A stretch of 64,000 nt of DNA from Mytilus galloprovincialis (GCF_965363235.1 NC_134851.1:39336321-39400320); one strand, 5' to 3'; shown: positions 45,326 through 56,281, counted from the stretch's first letter. Numbers and translations: made by a program. Notes: generated from the sequence alone by a model not told the origin.

Positions 45326-45358
45326 CGCACGTCATTTAGTGGTTGGAAAATTAATTAA
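45326..45358 (+). pseudogene. Missing last beta-strand of the C1q domain, after the TAG
   Basis: Ten in-frame codons RTSFSGWKIN followed by TAA. The aromatic-rich 'SFSGW' end is nearly invariant in the C1q fold, where it forms the last strand in the hydrophobic core. It marks 45323 as a premature stop and not the natural end. Confidence 0.75.
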
Positions 45359-45368
45359 ACTAAAACTA

Positions 45369-45374
45369 AATAAA
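45369..45374 (+). promoter_or_regulatory. Candidate poly(A) signal of the C1q gene
   Basis: AATAAA 11 bases past the second stop codon (TAA 45356). The placement is tight but possible. Confidence 0.3.
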
Positions 45375-45817
45375 ATGAGTATACAAATATATTTCATTTT
45401 ACTTTTTCTTATAGCAATCGGAAAAATGGAGCAAAATCAATAATATCTATGTTCATGTCAGTTTGTTTAAATAAAAGGACAAGGACGGGTAAAGTTAACA
45501 ATTAGTAAAAATTTGCAGATATAGATTATCCTTTTTGAAGTTTACATCTTTTACACTCTTTTAGATCACTTGGGATCATTTCCGTTTTGCTAAGAATTTT
45601 TTATTTGCAAGGAGAAAATTCCAGTTGGCGTATCTTCGAAATAATTGAATTTTGTATAATTTGTCAGAAAATATTTCTACCGCAAGGCATGGAATAGATG
45701 CGAAAAGTTACCAAATATTCAAACTTCGAAATCGAAATGAAACTGGCAATGTCATGGCATACACAAAAACGAAAAACAGCAGTCTTGAATAATTATCAAA
45801 GGTACCAGGATTATATT

Positions 45818-46285
45818 TAATACGCCAGACGCGCGTTTCGTCTAAGACTCATCAGTGACGCTCAAATCAAAATAGTTATTAAGCCAAACAAGTGCAAAGC
45901 TGAACATCAACCACAGCATAGAAAACTAAGAACTGAGCAACACAAACCTCACCAAGACTAGGGGTGAACTGGTGTGCTCCGGGAGGGTAAGTAAATCCTC
46001 CTCCACATGTGGCACCAATCGTCCGGCTCATGAAAGTATTTACCCAGTGATAAGTTTGTTGGAACAATCTGAAAAACGTATATATCCTAACAGTCAGTCA
46101 ACACGTGATAGCGTTCGTAAAATTTTCGAAGGGCTGGTCTCAACTTCAACGATTTATAGCTTCCTTGTATGAAGAAAACGTCAATCAAGGAAATCGTGAT
46201 AAGAAAGGCAAGCTCTAGAATATCGTATCAACTGATGAAAATGGTTTTCCTATACAGGCGTTGCTGGAAGGCAAATTTTGCTTTA
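45818..46285 (+). repeat. Retroelement tail with 'CGCCAGACGCGCGT' and stem sequences
   Basis: Starts 'ACGCCAGACGCGCGTTTCGT' and continues with 'GTGTGCTCCGGGAGGGTAAG', 'CTCCACATGTGGCACCAATC', 'CAACACGTGATAGCGTTCGT' and 'ATAGCTTCCTTGTATGAAGA'. I recall these blocks from abundant mussel retroelements. The 45972-46172 ORF is a fragment of it. Confidence 0.6.
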
Positions 46286-46369
46286 ATATAGTTGACAACA
46301 CATTTTTTTTAACCCTAGCCACTCACATGTGGTATGTAATGCTGTCATTTTAATGTTATATTTAAACAT

Positions 46370-46690
46370 TGTCATTAAAGCGGGCGGTTTGGCATGCAAC
46401 AAAACCAGGTTCGACCAACCATTTTTTCTTAAAAATGTCCTGTACCAAGTCAGGAAAAAAGCCATTGTTACATTATAGTTCGTTTCTGTAGGTGTAACAT
46501 TTTAATGTTATGTTTCTGTTGTGTCGTAGTTCTCCTTTTATATTTGATGCGTTTCCCTCGATTTTATTTTGTAACCCGGATTTGTTCTTAATTGATTTAT
46601 AAATTTCGAACAGCGGTATACTACATTTGCCTTTATTTACACGTCCTTCAACCTTTATACCACTTATGACTAAAAATCTTGAAGCCATTT
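46370..46690 (+). repeat. Mussel repeat 'GTACCAAGTCAGGAAAAAAG'
   Basis: Contains 'AAAACCAGGTTCGACCAACC', 'CTGTACCAAGTCAGGAAAAA', 'TTCGAACAGCGGTATACTAC' and 'AACCTTTATACCACTTATGA'. It is the tail of a dispersed element; a small relative of the 'GGTATACTAC' part occurs at 51900-51930. Confidence 0.55.
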
Positions 46691-47314
46691 TGTAATTTGT
46701 CTGGTATGTTCTATCAACATGGTCCTCCAGGTGTTAGATTAGTCTAGATGGATGCAATCCATATTTAGCACAATAATGGTAGCCATGAAAAGAAAAGTTA
46801 AATGTTGTTTTAAAAAACACACACTCACACACACAGAACTGGGATATTTCACTAGTGTAGTAAAGATTATTTGTCTGCATTAAGGATGTACTTAAGTGAG
46901 GTTTTTGAATTTGTATCAGATGTTCGGTCTCCTTGGTTTGTTTTCCCTATGATACAAATAATTTGCACCATAACACCCATTTTTCTTTTCATATATTGCG
47001 TCAATACATGTAGCTCATAAAATGTCATTTACTAAAAATAAAGCAGATTCTAGATTTCTTTTCTTTATAATTTGAGACTCAAATAGTACCAATGCAAATA
47101 TTAGGTAAAGTCAGTATCAGCCGTTTCACGCCATATCTTAAATCTCTAGTATCTCGAAAAGAGCTCCATAACCAATCCATAATCAATATTTTTAGCATGC
47201 TTAGTTCCTAAGCTAATGTTCTTTTGATTTGTAGTATCAATTTAAAATTCTTGATTTAAAAAATTTCAAGTAAGGACATCCTTTATTTTCTTTTATCATC
47301 AGTTGGTTGTGAAA

Positions 47315-47515
47315 GGGTTAGCGCTATAAAACCAGGTTTAATCCACCATTTTCTACATTTGATAATACCTATACCAAGTCAGGAATATCACAGTTCTTGT
47401 CCATTCGATTTTTTATGTGTTTTGTTATTTGATTTTTCCATGTGATTATGGACTTTCCGAATTAATTTTCCTCTAGGTTCAGTAGTTTTGTGATTTTACT
47501 TTTTGATAGGTTCAA
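47315..47515 (-). repeat. Dispersed repeat family M3, minus-strand copy
   Basis: 'CAAGTCAGGAATATCACAGT' and 'TTATGGACTTTCCGAATTAA' are the reverse complement of the family M3 copies at 845 and 11685. Confidence 0.6.
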
Positions 47516-48368
47516 AGTGATAAAAAATAAAACATCTGTTCTGTTGTTTAATCTTTAATAAAATATATATTCATAGCTAAAAAGGAATATTACAATGAAA
47601 CCGTTAGTATGGGAAGCATATATACAAATGATCATAAATGTAAAAAAAACTTAAATCTTTAAATGAAGAATATATGCTTACTTTTATGTTTAATTAAAGC
47701 AATCGGTACTTATTGGTACATGCAACAGTAATACATTATTTTAGTTTTGAAAAAAAGGAACTCAGTGCCTTTATCTGTAGAAGACGTTACAAAGTTTTCA
47801 AACTTGTGTCTTATTTAGTTTTATATTGAACAATGAACTATGTTTTGACTAATTGCAATAAAAAGTGGGGAAAAGCCCTACACATGGATATTTTGTAAAT
47901 TAAAAATAAAGAATTTTATGTAGTACTCTCATCGGTTGATAATGCAAATTCGTAAACATTGAATTCTAACCAGTTGAGAAACGTTATTTTAAATATCATG
48001 TGCAAACAATAAAGTTTCTTATAATTCAGTTTAGAAAATACATGATACAATTACATGCATACTGATTTTCAAAACGTTTTTTTTTTTCAGTGCTTTAGAT
48101 ATAGATTTATATTTCAATATTAAGTTTTCAATAGTGTTTGGTAAAGTTTAAAACAAATACAAGCAGAAAATAAAATTTTACGACTGTTCTAAAAGGCTCT
48201 GATTCCTTGGCCGGCTTTTGCTCTTCTTTTTGTTCTTTTTTGGATTATACTGTAGATCGTCATCTTTTTCATACGCTTTTGATTTTCAAATATTTTGACC
48301 TTGAGCTTCACTGAAGAGACACTTATTGTCAAAATGCGCATATGGTGCAGAAAATTTGTAACATTAAT

Positions 48369-48374
48369 TTTATT
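48369..48374 (-). promoter_or_regulatory. Candidate poly(A) signal of the laccase gene
   Basis: AATAAA on the minus strand about 215 bases past the laccase stop at 48589. Weak evidence in AT-rich DNA. Confidence 0.25.
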
Positions 48375-48588
48375 ACTATACAATATAAAAAAAATCCTTA
48401 AATGTGAAGAGATATTATAAGTTTCATTGTGTACGTATCATAGTTTCAGAAATATTTTCAGACGAAAGTTTCTTGTCAAATTGACAAAACAAGAGTTCGT
48501 GTGCCCAACAATAATTTTCCCAAATACAAAAGGGCATCAGCATACCAATGTATACCTTCTGATATAGAGCCTGTTGAGTTTAGACCAA

Positions 48589-48683
48589 TCATAGGATAAA
48601 TAAGATGCCTGTTAAGCGAATAAAAATCAGCGTGAACACGGTGGACGTCGCACTAAAACATGATGTACCGCCGCTTCCCTCAC
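48589..48683 (-). CDS. Laccase terminal exon (hydrophobic C-terminal tail)
   Basis: After a strong acceptor ('CATTTTGATTTTGTAG') the exon supplies two bases that complete a Gly codon with the donor at 53351. It then encodes EGSGGTSCFSATSTVFTLIF, IRLTGILFIL and TGA. A small-residue stretch followed by a 15-20-residue hydrophobic end is what a GPI-anchor signal or a C-terminal membrane anchor looks like; which of the two cannot be decided. The link to the main exon rests on phase, splice-site quality and a sensible join ('SFLNNG-EGSGG'), over a 4.67-kb intron filled with repeats. Confidence 0.6.
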
Positions 48684-49473
48684 CTACAAAATCAAAATGA
48701 ATGCGTGTTGAATTTGATCAGACCAGAAAACAGATTTCCCCCTCAAACTACACCGATTACACATCTGATTTTACTTATTTTGCTTGCTTTTATTTGACTG
48801 ACTACCGCGACATCTTAACATCTTACCACAAAAAAGGTAATCTGTTGAAAAATCATAAACCTAGACTCAAAAGTTGGTAATTTGTGGACCTGTAGTATAT
48901 GTGTATGTTTTTTTTTTATCACAAGATAATATCAATAGATTATGTTGAAGTTGAAATACTTCTTCAAATCTATTTTAATAGAAAATATCTGTCATGGTCA
49001 AATCAATTTCATAAAATATTTATATTGTATATTGGCGACAACGACTACATGGGTAGGAAAGGGAGTACAATTATAAATTGAAGAATTTGTTCATACTTTG
49101 CCAAAAAGTATTATGCATTAAAATATGTTAAAAAAAGTATATGTCACCGAGCATTTTATCAAGCTACAGGTTGTGAAAACATGACACATTGTGTATGGAT
49201 TATACAGGAAAAATATTTAGGTAAAATTATTTTTTGAGATCGACAACACCAGGACGTCTTTATGTTGAAAGACCTATAGCTAATCGTGATTTTTTTAAAG
49301 AATATTCAAATAACCCAAACGCAATCTATTTCAAAAAGAGAATTTCTATTTTATTCTATTTTTCCAAAGTTTTCTATTAGTATGAACAAAATCTCCCAAC
49401 AATATTTTAACTGGCATGATTGTAACACATATATTTGATGATGGTATAAAATAACAATACAAAACATAAATTG

Positions 49474-50943
49474 GGCCACACCAATTTAATTTCTTGTTCA
49501 CCAGATTTTTGGACTCCAACATTTGAGGCGAGCGAGCGATTCGAAAATTTTAATAAAAAAATATTTAATTTGCAATTTTTTTAGGCGAAGCTTGAAAAGT
49601 AAAGGCGAGTGATTATATATTTTTTTTTTTGTAAACATAAAATAGTAGGTTTTGACAATATTAAAACTTGATTTATCACTTGTACTTTGACATTTCTTTA
49701 ATTTCTGGAGTATTTTTTCCCTTTTCACCAAGAAATAATTAAATCTGGTCTATGTCTGTGTGACTGACAATGAGACAATTCTCCATCCAAGTCATAGTCA
49801 GTTTGGGGGCAACCCCTTAATGTTATAAATATTCCTTTTACATGTTTATGAGGGAACAATATAAGTTATAATATATTTGTTTGCACAAAAGGACTCATAT
49901 TTTCTGAAAGAACTATATATCTATCTGGTATTAAATGGTCAAAACATGTCCAAGAATTTTGTAATACTCCTGGACTTTAACCATGTTAACATATTTACTT
50001 TAACAGTTTAATAATATTCAAAATAAGTGGACCCCTCTTTTAGAAAAAGTTGTTTTTGAGTACAAAATTCTAAGTTTTCAAAGGTTTTGTATAGAACTAT
50101 ACAAATCCTTGGTATTTCTATTTTCTTTTCTACATCAGTAAATATGTTGTTCTTAACCTGATTATAACAAACGCAGGTCAAAGTACGGCCTTTTACACAG
50201 GGCTTAGATACAGACCAAACAGCAAGCTATAAAGGACCCCAAAGTTATTAGCGTACACAATTCGAACAGGAAAACCAACGATCTAATTCATATATCCAAA
50301 TCGGAAAATGCCAATGAACAACATCAACAAACGATAACTGCTAGACGACAGGCCCCTGAAACAATCAGGACAGGTGCATAAACATGCAGCGGCTATGGAT
50401 AGTTTTGTTTCGCCAGCATACAGTATAATTGCAGTTGAAGGCAAATCCTTCAGAAGTTCTTTGTACTTTATTCTAAAAACGAACATTTTTTGATAGTATA
50501 TATTTTTGAATATAAGTAAGGGGGAAAGAAACCAATTTTTTGTTCTTTACATGTATTTCCGCTGTTATAAATTTATATCGGAGCACTCCCACTTTGGATA
50601 AATAGGTTTCATGCTGAAACAAATATCCTCACAGATATATACACAGTGTGGTTGGGGTGCTTTATGTTTAAAAGCGTTATTTACAGGTTAGACTGTGATT
50701 TTAAAAACAAATGTTGATATCTTTTTATAATATTTACAAAAATAAACTGTGCGGGAAATGGTCATGATTTTCATTTCCGGATGCGGGAAATGGTCATGAT
50801 TTTCATTTCCGGATGCGGGAAATGGTCATGATTTTCATTTCCGGATGCGGGAAGCGGGAATGTAAAAAAAAATAAAAAAAATCTGTTTTGAAAAAAATAG
50901 GTGCGGGCGGGTCCGTCGAACAAGGAATCAAATTAGTGTGGCC
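49474..50943. mobile_element. TIR element 'GGCCACACCAATTTAATTTC' in laccase intron
   Basis: Left end GGCCACACCAATTTAATTTC then TTGTTC; right end GAACAAGGAATC then AAATTAGTGTGGCC: inverted with three or four mismatches over 26 bases. TTG lies outside both ends (49471-49473, 50944-50946), a possible 3-base target duplication. The interior holds copies of repeat family M1 (49740-49805, 50165-50400) and a 32-base tandem array, so it is a mosaic without transposase. Confidence 0.7.
50753..50857. repeat. 32-base tandem repeat, three copies
   Basis: Unit starts GCGGGAAATGGTCATGATTT and ends TCATTTCCGGAT; three nearly identical copies plus a partial fourth. Each unit is itself a rough palindrome (GGAAATGGTCATGA / TCATTTCC). 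It lies near the right end of the TIR element. Confidence 0.85.
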
Positions 50944-51670
50944 TTGGAGGACAATTTCAAGAAATTAACACGTTTTACTTTACATGTCCAAGAAAAGTAG
51001 AATTTAATTGTTACAAAATGTAAAAAGTATTGGGAAAATGTCCCCATAAAGTTGATATCATATCAGATAAACATATTTTGGGAAATTTCCCCAAAAAGAA
51101 GGATCACCAACAAAAAATCAATAGAATTGAAAATTTCCTAGAAAGATGTTAACGAAAAAGAAATCGATAGAATGACGAAATCTCCCTAAAATGACGAAAA
51201 ACTTAAAAGAAATCAACAGAATGGGGAAATTTCTCCACAGACTTGATAACCAAAAAGATTTTAAAAGACTGTGGAAATTTCCCAAAAAAATCACTAAAAT
51301 TTTATATTAACCAAATAGCATATCAATACACTTGGGAAATTTCCTCAAAAAGATGGCAACGATAACGTAATCATCATTTGGGGAAATTTTCTAATTCTAT
51401 TGATTTCTCTTTCGTTATCATCTATTTTGGGAATTTCCCCTATCTAGTGATTTCTTGTCGGTTATCATAACTTTTGAGATATTTCTCCAGTCTTTTTTTT
51501 GTTGTTGGTAATAATAGGCATCTTTTTTGGGAAACTTCCCCAGTCTATCGATTTTTGTTAGTTCTCAACTTTGTGTGGTAATTTTCTTAATACGTATTAA
51601 CAAATTATTAATACGTTTCTTTTACAACTACAGTAAAACGTGTTCACTTGTGGAGATTGTTCTCCAATTT
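50944..51670. mobile_element. Foldback element with 'GGGGAAATTTCCCC' repeats
   Basis: Outer inverted ends 'TTGGAGGACAATTTCAAGAA'..'AACACGTTTTACT' and 'AGTAAAACGTGTT'..'GGAGATTGTTCTCCAATTT'. Inside, about 50-base degenerate units with GGGAAATTTCCCCA and AGAAATCAATAGAATGGGG run forward to about 51370 and in reverse orientation from 51380, making a long array-type palindrome. It abuts the previous TIR element. No ORF. Confidence 0.65.
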
Positions 51671-52004
51671 CACTTTTGTAGACTTATTTGATGCCATCAT
51701 TAGATACATGTGTAACAATCATGTCAGTATAGCGTTTGTTTAAATAATTTCATCACACAGATAATAACAACACTGAGAAAAGGGAATTAAACCGAAATTA
51801 TCTTTTTTCAAATAGATTGTGTTCCTATTCTCAAACCTTAAAATAATTTTAATGAATAATATTAAATAAAACAAATAAATCGATTTATTACTTTTGAACA
51901 GCAGTATACATAGTATACTACTGTTGTATTTATTTAGATACATTTAAGATAAAATGATCAAACTATTTTCATAGTTAAGAGATTAAAGATACCTGAATCT
52001 CATA

Positions 52005-52360
52005 TATAAAAAAAGGGATATTATTGCCAATGATAGAACTCTCCACAAGAGACAAAATGCAAACATTACCAACTATAGGTCACCGTACGGCCTTCAACAA
52101 AGAGCAACGCCCACACCGCATAGTCTGCTATAAAAGGCCCCAAAATGACAAATGTAAAACAATTCAAACGAGAAGACTAACGGCCTAAATTATGTACCAA
52201 AAAAGAAACGAAAAACAAATATGTAACACACCAACAAACGACAACAACTAAAGTATAGACTCCTTAATTGGGACAGGCACATACATACAGAATGTGGCGG
52301 GGTTAAACATTTTAGCGGGATACCCCTAACCTGGGACAGTGATGTATTAGTACAACATAA
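52005..52360 (+). repeat. Repeat family M1, most complete copy
   Basis: 'AGGGATATTATTGCCAATGA', 'TATAGGTCACCGTACGGCCT', 'TATAAAAGGCCCCAAAATGA', 'AATTGGGACAGGCACATACA' and 'ATGTGGCGGGGTTAAACATT' occur in the order seen in complete family members. It lies in the laccase intron, antisense to the gene. Confidence 0.8.
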
Positions 52361-53164
52361 GAACGAACTATAAAAGTCCGTTTAGAAAGGCCTAATTAAT
52401 GTTTTGTTCTAGTTTTGAATGTATGTGTGCCTATGTAACATTTGTACTTAATTTGTTTTTGTCAATTTTTAGTATCGATAGTTTTTTCAGTCCCAAGGGA
52501 ACGATAAGATGATACTGTCAAATGGTTTACGTTTGTTAAAAATGTTTGATAAGGTTTTTATTTATTCTAAAAAAGAAATTAAGAACTGGAAGATGTTAGT
52601 TCAATTGGGCATGTGTTGAAACAAAGAGGTTTTTTTTAAATTTGCGGATAGTCTGTCGATTGAGCACGCGCGAAAGCGTATACGTACAATGTAACGGATT
52701 AAAAATGGTCCCCTGAGTTTGGATATTTTAAGAAAAGAAAATAGATTGTTCAAAGACAAATTGAGGAAGTACAAAACACTGCATTATACGTCATATCACA
52801 AATGTTTTTTTTTAATTCATCCTAGTGAAAGAAATGATTTTCTATTCAGATACATTTTTAAGTCTTTGCTAACAGAACTGTTTGATACGTTTGCATTTTA
52901 GCTGCCAGGATTTAAAAGAAATCATTATGATTCCAAGAACACAAAAAAAAAAGAGTTCAAATACAATTGTTGGTATGATGTATTCACTCTAGTAACATGA
53001 GTAAGGCAATTTGTTTAAGGTCTAGTAATGTTTGCTGAGACGTCTCCCTTTTAGTGTAGGAATTCATAGCAAACAAAATAAATATTACCATACAAGAAGT
53101 TAAATCATTTGGACTAATAATAAAGACAATGTCGTTTAATATTCTATCATTTAGATTAGAAAGC

Positions 53165-53315
53165 CGAATGAGTTCATTATCACTTATATAGGGTTTGTCT
53201 ACACTTTGCTCATTGTTAAAGGCTGTACGGTGACCTATAGTCTTTTAATTCTGTGTTATTTTGGTCTCTTGTGGAGAGTTGTCTCATTGGCAACCATACC
53301 ACATTTTCTCTTTTT
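53165..53315 (-). repeat. Repeat family M1 fragment just past the laccase donor
   Basis: 'GTTAAAGGCTGTACGGTGAC' and 'TGGAGAGTTGTCTCATTGGC' are the reverse complement of the family start. The laccase reading frame runs on through the donor at 53350 into this repeat for 31 codons, which explains a spurious Lys-rich C-terminus. Confidence 0.75.
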
Positions 53316-53350
53316 TTTAATATATATATCAATAATAAAAGCAAGCTTAC

Positions 53351-55365
53351 CGTTATTTAGAAAGCTACCACACTTTGGAAACTTGTCCGGCACAGATTGC
53401 TGACTTATTGGTGACTCATTAATTATCATTCCCATACCATTGGTGTTATGTAGGTCAATATGGCAATGAAAAAACCATACACCAGGGTTATCAGCCTTGA
53501 ATCGAATGATAACGTATCCACCTGTGGGTATAATAATCGTGTCTTTTTGAGGAGGATTGATCCAGTTTAAATCGGGATGTCTTCCATTTGCCCAACTTTC
53601 ATTTCTCCATTTTGCGTCCGAGCAAAAGTTTTTACTATCAGGACAAAGAATGTCGATGTTGTCCTGGGTACCATTTGGCATGAGTTTGCCGTCCCTGTCA
53701 TAAGTTGCGAACACCATTTTCATGACGTAAAATGAATGTCCATGCAAATGAACTGGGTGTGACCAACCGGCGCCTCCACCTATATTTGTGATAACAAACT
53801 GATAAACTCGGTCTTTGTTATCGTTGTCAATGGTTACGGCATATGTGCACTCACATATCGTAGATGCGTTACATGCGTTACAATTGTAGTCAACCAGGTC
53901 CGGTTGAGCATATGCAGCTACTGTGGGTGGTAAAAACTGGTGTCCGTTTACCGATCCAGGGGTGTAGCCGTTCTCACCGGGAAACGCAAAATTGAAAAAC
54001 ATTTCGACAACATCATCTGACTTGACTTCATCCGTGTTTGAATTCGGATCCATTGAAATTACGTCATTAAAAGTGACACACTTTATTTTTTGTGTGCTTG
54101 AAAACTGTGTAAACGGACAATTAAAAACTCGACATGTAGTACCAGAGCTATCACATGTATGCCGGACGGTCTTTGGTGGGTTAAGATTTATATCTGCATT
54201 TTTATAATGAATTATAGCTTCGGCTGCATGGTATTCGTTTTCTGAATATACCTCTAATGTCTCCGCAACTAGTAAATATGAACCAGGGGGCTCGTCGGCA
54301 TTTAACAAAAAATCAATTCTTTCACCTGGGTGAATTATAAATGATTCTACTTCCTTTTTATCTATTTCAAATCCGTCAGAAGCTTCAACATAAATTGGTC
54401 TATGTCCCTCAACAAAAACTCGAAACGGATATAACGTGGCGGCACTTATTACTCTAAATCGATAGTCTTCATTTTGCTCCACTTCAAAGCGTGTCAATGG
54501 AACTTCGTTGTGTTCTGTCGACGATCTGTAAAACCGTCCTCTGCCATTAATCAGACCGGAATGACATTTAAAACGACTATATCGTGCGCCAGATGGATCT
54601 ACGGTTTCGTCAACCAGATTTCCAGAGCTGTCGTATACACCCCATAACATTTTTTGGTACAAAGCATCTTCATCGTCATCATGATTCCAATCTTGTATAA
54701 TAGCTACAAAAACCTTGTCCCCTTCTTGTGGCAATGATACTTGTTGGTCCGGAGTTGGAAGTATAATCAGTGGACCAAATAATCCCATTGTTCTCTGGTC
54801 CCCTATATGAGCATGATAAAAACTGGTTCCAAACGGCTTTGCGTTGAAGTTGTATGTATAGTTTTGGCCCGGTAAAATAGGACACTGTGTAACAAATGCA
54901 ACACCATCTGACCAAGGGCTTTTCTTTTGATGCAGCCCATGCCAATGAATTGTCGTGCTATCTGTATGCATCAGATTTCAAACATGAACTATCACCTCTT
55001 GGCCTTCCCTAGCTGTTATGGTAGGTCCTGGGAATCTTCCATTGACAACAATAACAATTCGTGACTTAAATCCATCGGCGAGAATGAACGTGTCTTCAAG
55101 TGATCGTTCAAACTGAGCTCCATTGTCAAATCTGACAGCTTTTCCTTTATCTGGTTTAAGTAAGACTGCTGGTTGACCTTCTCCTCTATACATCATAGTT
55201 AAAGCATGATCTATTGTAAGATAACATTCACATGTTTTATCATCAAGTCGACATGTGTTACTTTTGCATGCTTCCCCTGTCCTAAGAAAACGGTCATACC
55301 ATTCTTTATCTGTCGTTTGTAATATTACTTGTTGTGCTGTCATCAGGACAACGATTGCAAAATAC
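53351..55365 (-). CDS. Laccase-type multicopper oxidase, main exon with in-frame TGA
   Basis: Blue copper oxidase that oxidises phenols with reduction of O2 to water; in bivalves such enzymes are linked to immunity, pigmentation and shell-cover tanning (family knowledge). The exon starts after 'TTTATTTTTTTTTAG' with YFAIVVLMTA, the end of a signal peptide, so the protein is secreted; the ATG lies in an unseen exon. Domain 1 has 'RFPGPTITAREGQEVIVHV' and the ligand motifs HWHG (near 54940) and HAH (near 54811). Domain 3 has HPVHLHG (near 53755) and HCHIDLHNTNGM (near 53460) with an axial Met. All four ligand motifs are intact. Between 'VIVHV' and 'NLMHTDSTTIHWHG' the frame has TGA (54978-54980), which would end the protein before any copper ligand. 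Nothing else in the 671 codons is broken. Donor G|GTAAGC at 53350. Confidence 0.92.
54978..54980 (-). other. In-frame TGA in the laccase exon
   Basis: The codons GTT CAT GTT TGA AAT CTG ATG sit in one open frame of 121 (plus 7) codons before and 542 after. The stop replaces one residue in the loop between 'HV' and 'NL' that precedes HWHG. It may be a nonsense allele or a single-base sequence error (for example CGA, AGA or GGA to TGA). Confidence 0.85.
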
Positions 55366-55556
55366 CTAAAAAAAAATAAAAAAAATACAGGTACACTACT
55401 AGGACGATTGATTGATTGTTGGTTGCTTAACGTCCAGTGGCAAATATTTCATGCATATTCAGGACGATACAACTACTAGAACGAAGGTATATGTATGAAA
55501 ACAAGAATGGAGATGAAAAAAAAATACAAGATTGAGATACAATTGATTCACAAGAA

Positions 55557-56281
55557 GTCTATATGAGAGAAGATGTAGTACAAGAAGTTTATATGAGAGA
55601 AGATGTAGTACAAGAAGTTTATATGAGAGAAGATGTGGTACAAGAAGTCTATATGAGAGAAGATGTAGTACAAGAAGTCTATATGAGAAAAGATGTAGTA
55701 CAAGAAGTCTATATGAGAGAAGATGTGGTACAAGAAGTCTATATGAGAGAAGATGTAGTACAAGAAGTCTATATGAGAGAAGATGTAGTACAAGAAGTCT
55801 ATATGAGAGAAGATGTGGTACAAGAAGTCTATATGAGAGAAGATGTAGTACAAGAAGTCTATATGAGAGAAGATGTAGTACAAGAAGTCTATATGAGAGA
55901 AGATGTAGTACAAGAAGTCTATATGAGAGAAGATGTAGTACAAGAAGTCTATATGAGAGAAGATGTAGTACAAGAAGTCTATATGAGAGAAGATGTGGTA
56001 CAAGAAGTCTATATGAGAGAAGATGTAGTACAAGAAGTCTATATGAGAGAAGAGAAGATGTAGTACAAAAAGTCTATATGAGAGAAGATGTAGTACAAGA
56101 AGTCTATATGAGAGAAGATGTAGTACAAGAAGTCTATATGAAAGAAGATGTAGTACGAGAAGTCTATATGAGAGAAGATGTAGTACAAGAAGTCTATATG
56201 AGAGAAGATGTAGTACAAGAAGTCTATATGAGAGAAGATTTAGTACAAGAAGTCTATATGAGAGAAGATGTAGACGTATAA
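55557..56281. repeat. 30-base satellite array, ~24 copies, upstream of laccase
   Basis: Unit GTCTATATGAGAGAAGATGT then AGTACAAGAA, 24 near-identical copies. Only a few positions vary (GTA/GTG, GTT/GTC, single A/G changes). One copy near 56047 carries a 5-base AGAGA insertion. Because 30 is a multiple of three, several frames stay open: the plus strand reads the decapeptide MREDVVQEVY and the minus strand IFSHIDFLYY. On the laccase strand the array lies in the first intron or the promoter region, 190 bases before the main exon. Confidence 0.95.

Noticed and set aside
53256..53350. A 31-residue Lys-rich C-terminus of the laccase
   Set aside because: It begins at a near-perfect donor (G|GTAAGC) and runs into repeat family M1; a better terminal exon in phase exists at 48683.
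54978..54980. Selenocysteine at the TGA of laccase
   Set aside because: Multicopper oxidases have no selenocysteine at this site in known members, and no insertion element was recognised; nonsense allele or base error is simpler.
55563..56281. A repetitive protein of MREDVVQEVY decapeptides (or its minus-strand counterpart)
   Set aside because: Explained by a 30-base satellite whose period is a multiple of three. No promoter, splice or initiation context, and one unit has a frame-breaking 5-base insertion.
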